NCBI GenBank assembly: GCA_023055355.1
Contig: JALJCS010000034.1
Location: 2,432,001 to 2,496,000, forward strand
DNA from: Agelaius tricolor
Lineage: Eukaryota; Chordata; Aves; Passeriformes; Icteridae
Length of the DNA stretch: 64,000 nucleotides
Direction of reading: 5' to 3'
The first letter of the stretch is position 1. Every line of letters starts with the position of its first letter. Positions 62,652-64,000 of the stretch are shown in pieces. The position numbers and the translations under genes were made by a program. The notes under the pieces were generated by a model, which searched no databases, was not told the origin of the DNA, and saw only the letters and a program-made list of their open reading frames with translations.

Positions 62652-64000
62652 CTACCACAACATTGTTTAGATTACAGGGGGAAAAAAGGACATATTAATA
62701 ATTTTATGAAATATGACTTCTAATGCAACAAACTTTCAGCATTCATAGCAGCTTTTACTTTAATTTTCAATGCTGTCATGTGTAAACTCGTTTTTTTCCT
62801 ATGTAATCATTTTTAAAAATCAGTTCATCACAACAACCTTAAAAGGCAACTTTTCCTACACAAAAGCAGAATGAGTTTATTGAGGTGTTGCATGGACGAA
62901 CTGACCTAACAGACCAGAACAGTTACCTCTACAGGATCATTACACCACAAGCTACACAAGATTTACACAACAGACACTAATGATTCTCCTAGAGAATTCA
63001 CTACAGACCATTGATCAATAATCCATTTTTAAATAAATTCCTACACATATTCAAAAATAAGCAGCAATGTCAACATGTTAGCTCAACAGAATATACTGGA
63101 ACTACTACTGGGATGCAAAAACATAATTGTGCTTCTTAGTGTATCTTTTTTATGACTTGATTGCAAAGTAATTTACAAATCTGCTTAAGTATCAACACTA
63201 CTATCGGGGAATATTAGGATATGGGGAAATGAACCATAGGTGGGTTGGTACCTTCTTTCTTTACATTACTAGCAATTAATCCAAATTCACACATATATAT
63301 AGCAAACAACAGTTTAGGATGAAATCCAGCCCTGAACTGGCATAAGCATTAAGAAACTGAAAAAAGCCAAAGCTATATGTTTATTCCTTTAGTGAAAAGA
63401 AAAACACAAAATTATTCTGAAGAACCTATGAACAGAAAAAAAGCATTTAACAGCATGATAAAAATAGACTCTGTTCTCTTGCTTTTTGTTGGTTTTTTGT
63501 TGGGGTGTTTTCCTCAAGAAAACCATTGCTACAAATTGTGATCTGCAATTAAAAAAAAATCAGTACACAATACTGCAATCCTCAAAGAGATCCAAAATTT
63601 CTATTCAAAAGTCCCCTCCTATGCTAATGAAGAAAGGTACATAAATTTCTAATACTTCTTATACACATTCATCACTGATGCTGAGTAACCATTCTCCCAG
63701 AACCCCACTCATCTTCTGGAAGAAAGTACCTCCCAGGCTCAAATTGGGTAGAAACTAAGTATATAACCCACTCTACAGATACTTTAGGTGAGTCACAAAG
63801 TCGCCAAATTCCACAAGAAATATTTTGGACCGGGATTAGCACAATGCCAAGTTTTTCTCTAGAAGCCCTGTCATGCACTAGGCTCCCCAGCCCAGCCACA
63901 CTGCTGACTGCAGCTTTATGGAGCCCCTTTCCCAACTCTGCCTTCAAAAGCAACCTCTTACACTCAGTGTGTTCACAGGATGCAAAGGCACATCTGCCAC
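62652..64000. other. Putative intron, no recognised elements
   Basis: AT-rich, with a T/G-rich run at about 63480-63515. A minus-strand open frame at 63672-63953 is GC-richer than its surroundings but has no clear splice borders or motif. Confidence 0.4.

Noticed and set aside
1..64000. Prokaryotic features, CRISPR arrays, tRNA or rRNA genes
   Set aside because: None were seen. The repeats, splice signals and open-frame density are those of vertebrate nuclear DNA.

Overview
The window looks like nuclear DNA of a bird, most likely a passerine. It is AT-rich and dominated by non-coding sequence. It carries several truncated CR1 retrotransposon copies with the avian-type 3' end, and one solo endogenous-retrovirus LTR of a type I recall as common in songbirds. 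Nothing prokaryotic is present: no operons, Shine-Dalgarno sites, CRISPR arrays or rRNA. I recognise no tRNA. No full-length open gene is present.

The gene content I can support is a set of short exon-like segments, all on the minus strand, which read like exons of one or more large genes with long introns. At the right end, 62535-62588 and 61606-61708 join in phase (2 to 2, then 2 to 0). A well-formed 164-base exon lies at 57114-57277. At the left, 10839-10988 joins in phase to 6183-6392, which encodes a charged coiled-coil-like helix. Weaker candidates lie at 21116-21181, 14596-14625 and 4505-4541. I could not identify the protein, could not connect the right and left groups without missing exons, and cannot rule out two genes.

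Layout from left to right: 1-9.0 kb is AT-rich putative intron with two exon candidates and an A/C-rich tract. 9.07-9.2 kb is a CR1 3' end. 9.2-12.2 kb surrounds the 10.8 kb exon and is pyrimidine-rich on the plus strand. 12.8 kb has a small tandem duplication. 16.76-17.66 kb is a very old CR1 copy. 21.1 kb is a possible exon. 23.5-24.07 kb is a probable solo LTR. 28.0-28.7 kb has an unusually long unexplained open frame. 29.3, 37.9, 42.3-43.0 and 52.5-53.06 kb are CR1 fragments, the 42 kb copy reaching into ORF2. 53.48-53.86 kb is a solo LTR with a 6-bp target-site duplication. 55.9-56.7 kb is a GC-richer unclassified block. 57.1, 61.6 and 62.5 kb are exons, with a compound microsatellite at 61.1 kb.

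All exon calls rest on splice-site consensus, open phase and protein-like composition seen by eye. Transcript or cross-species alignment would be the deciding test.
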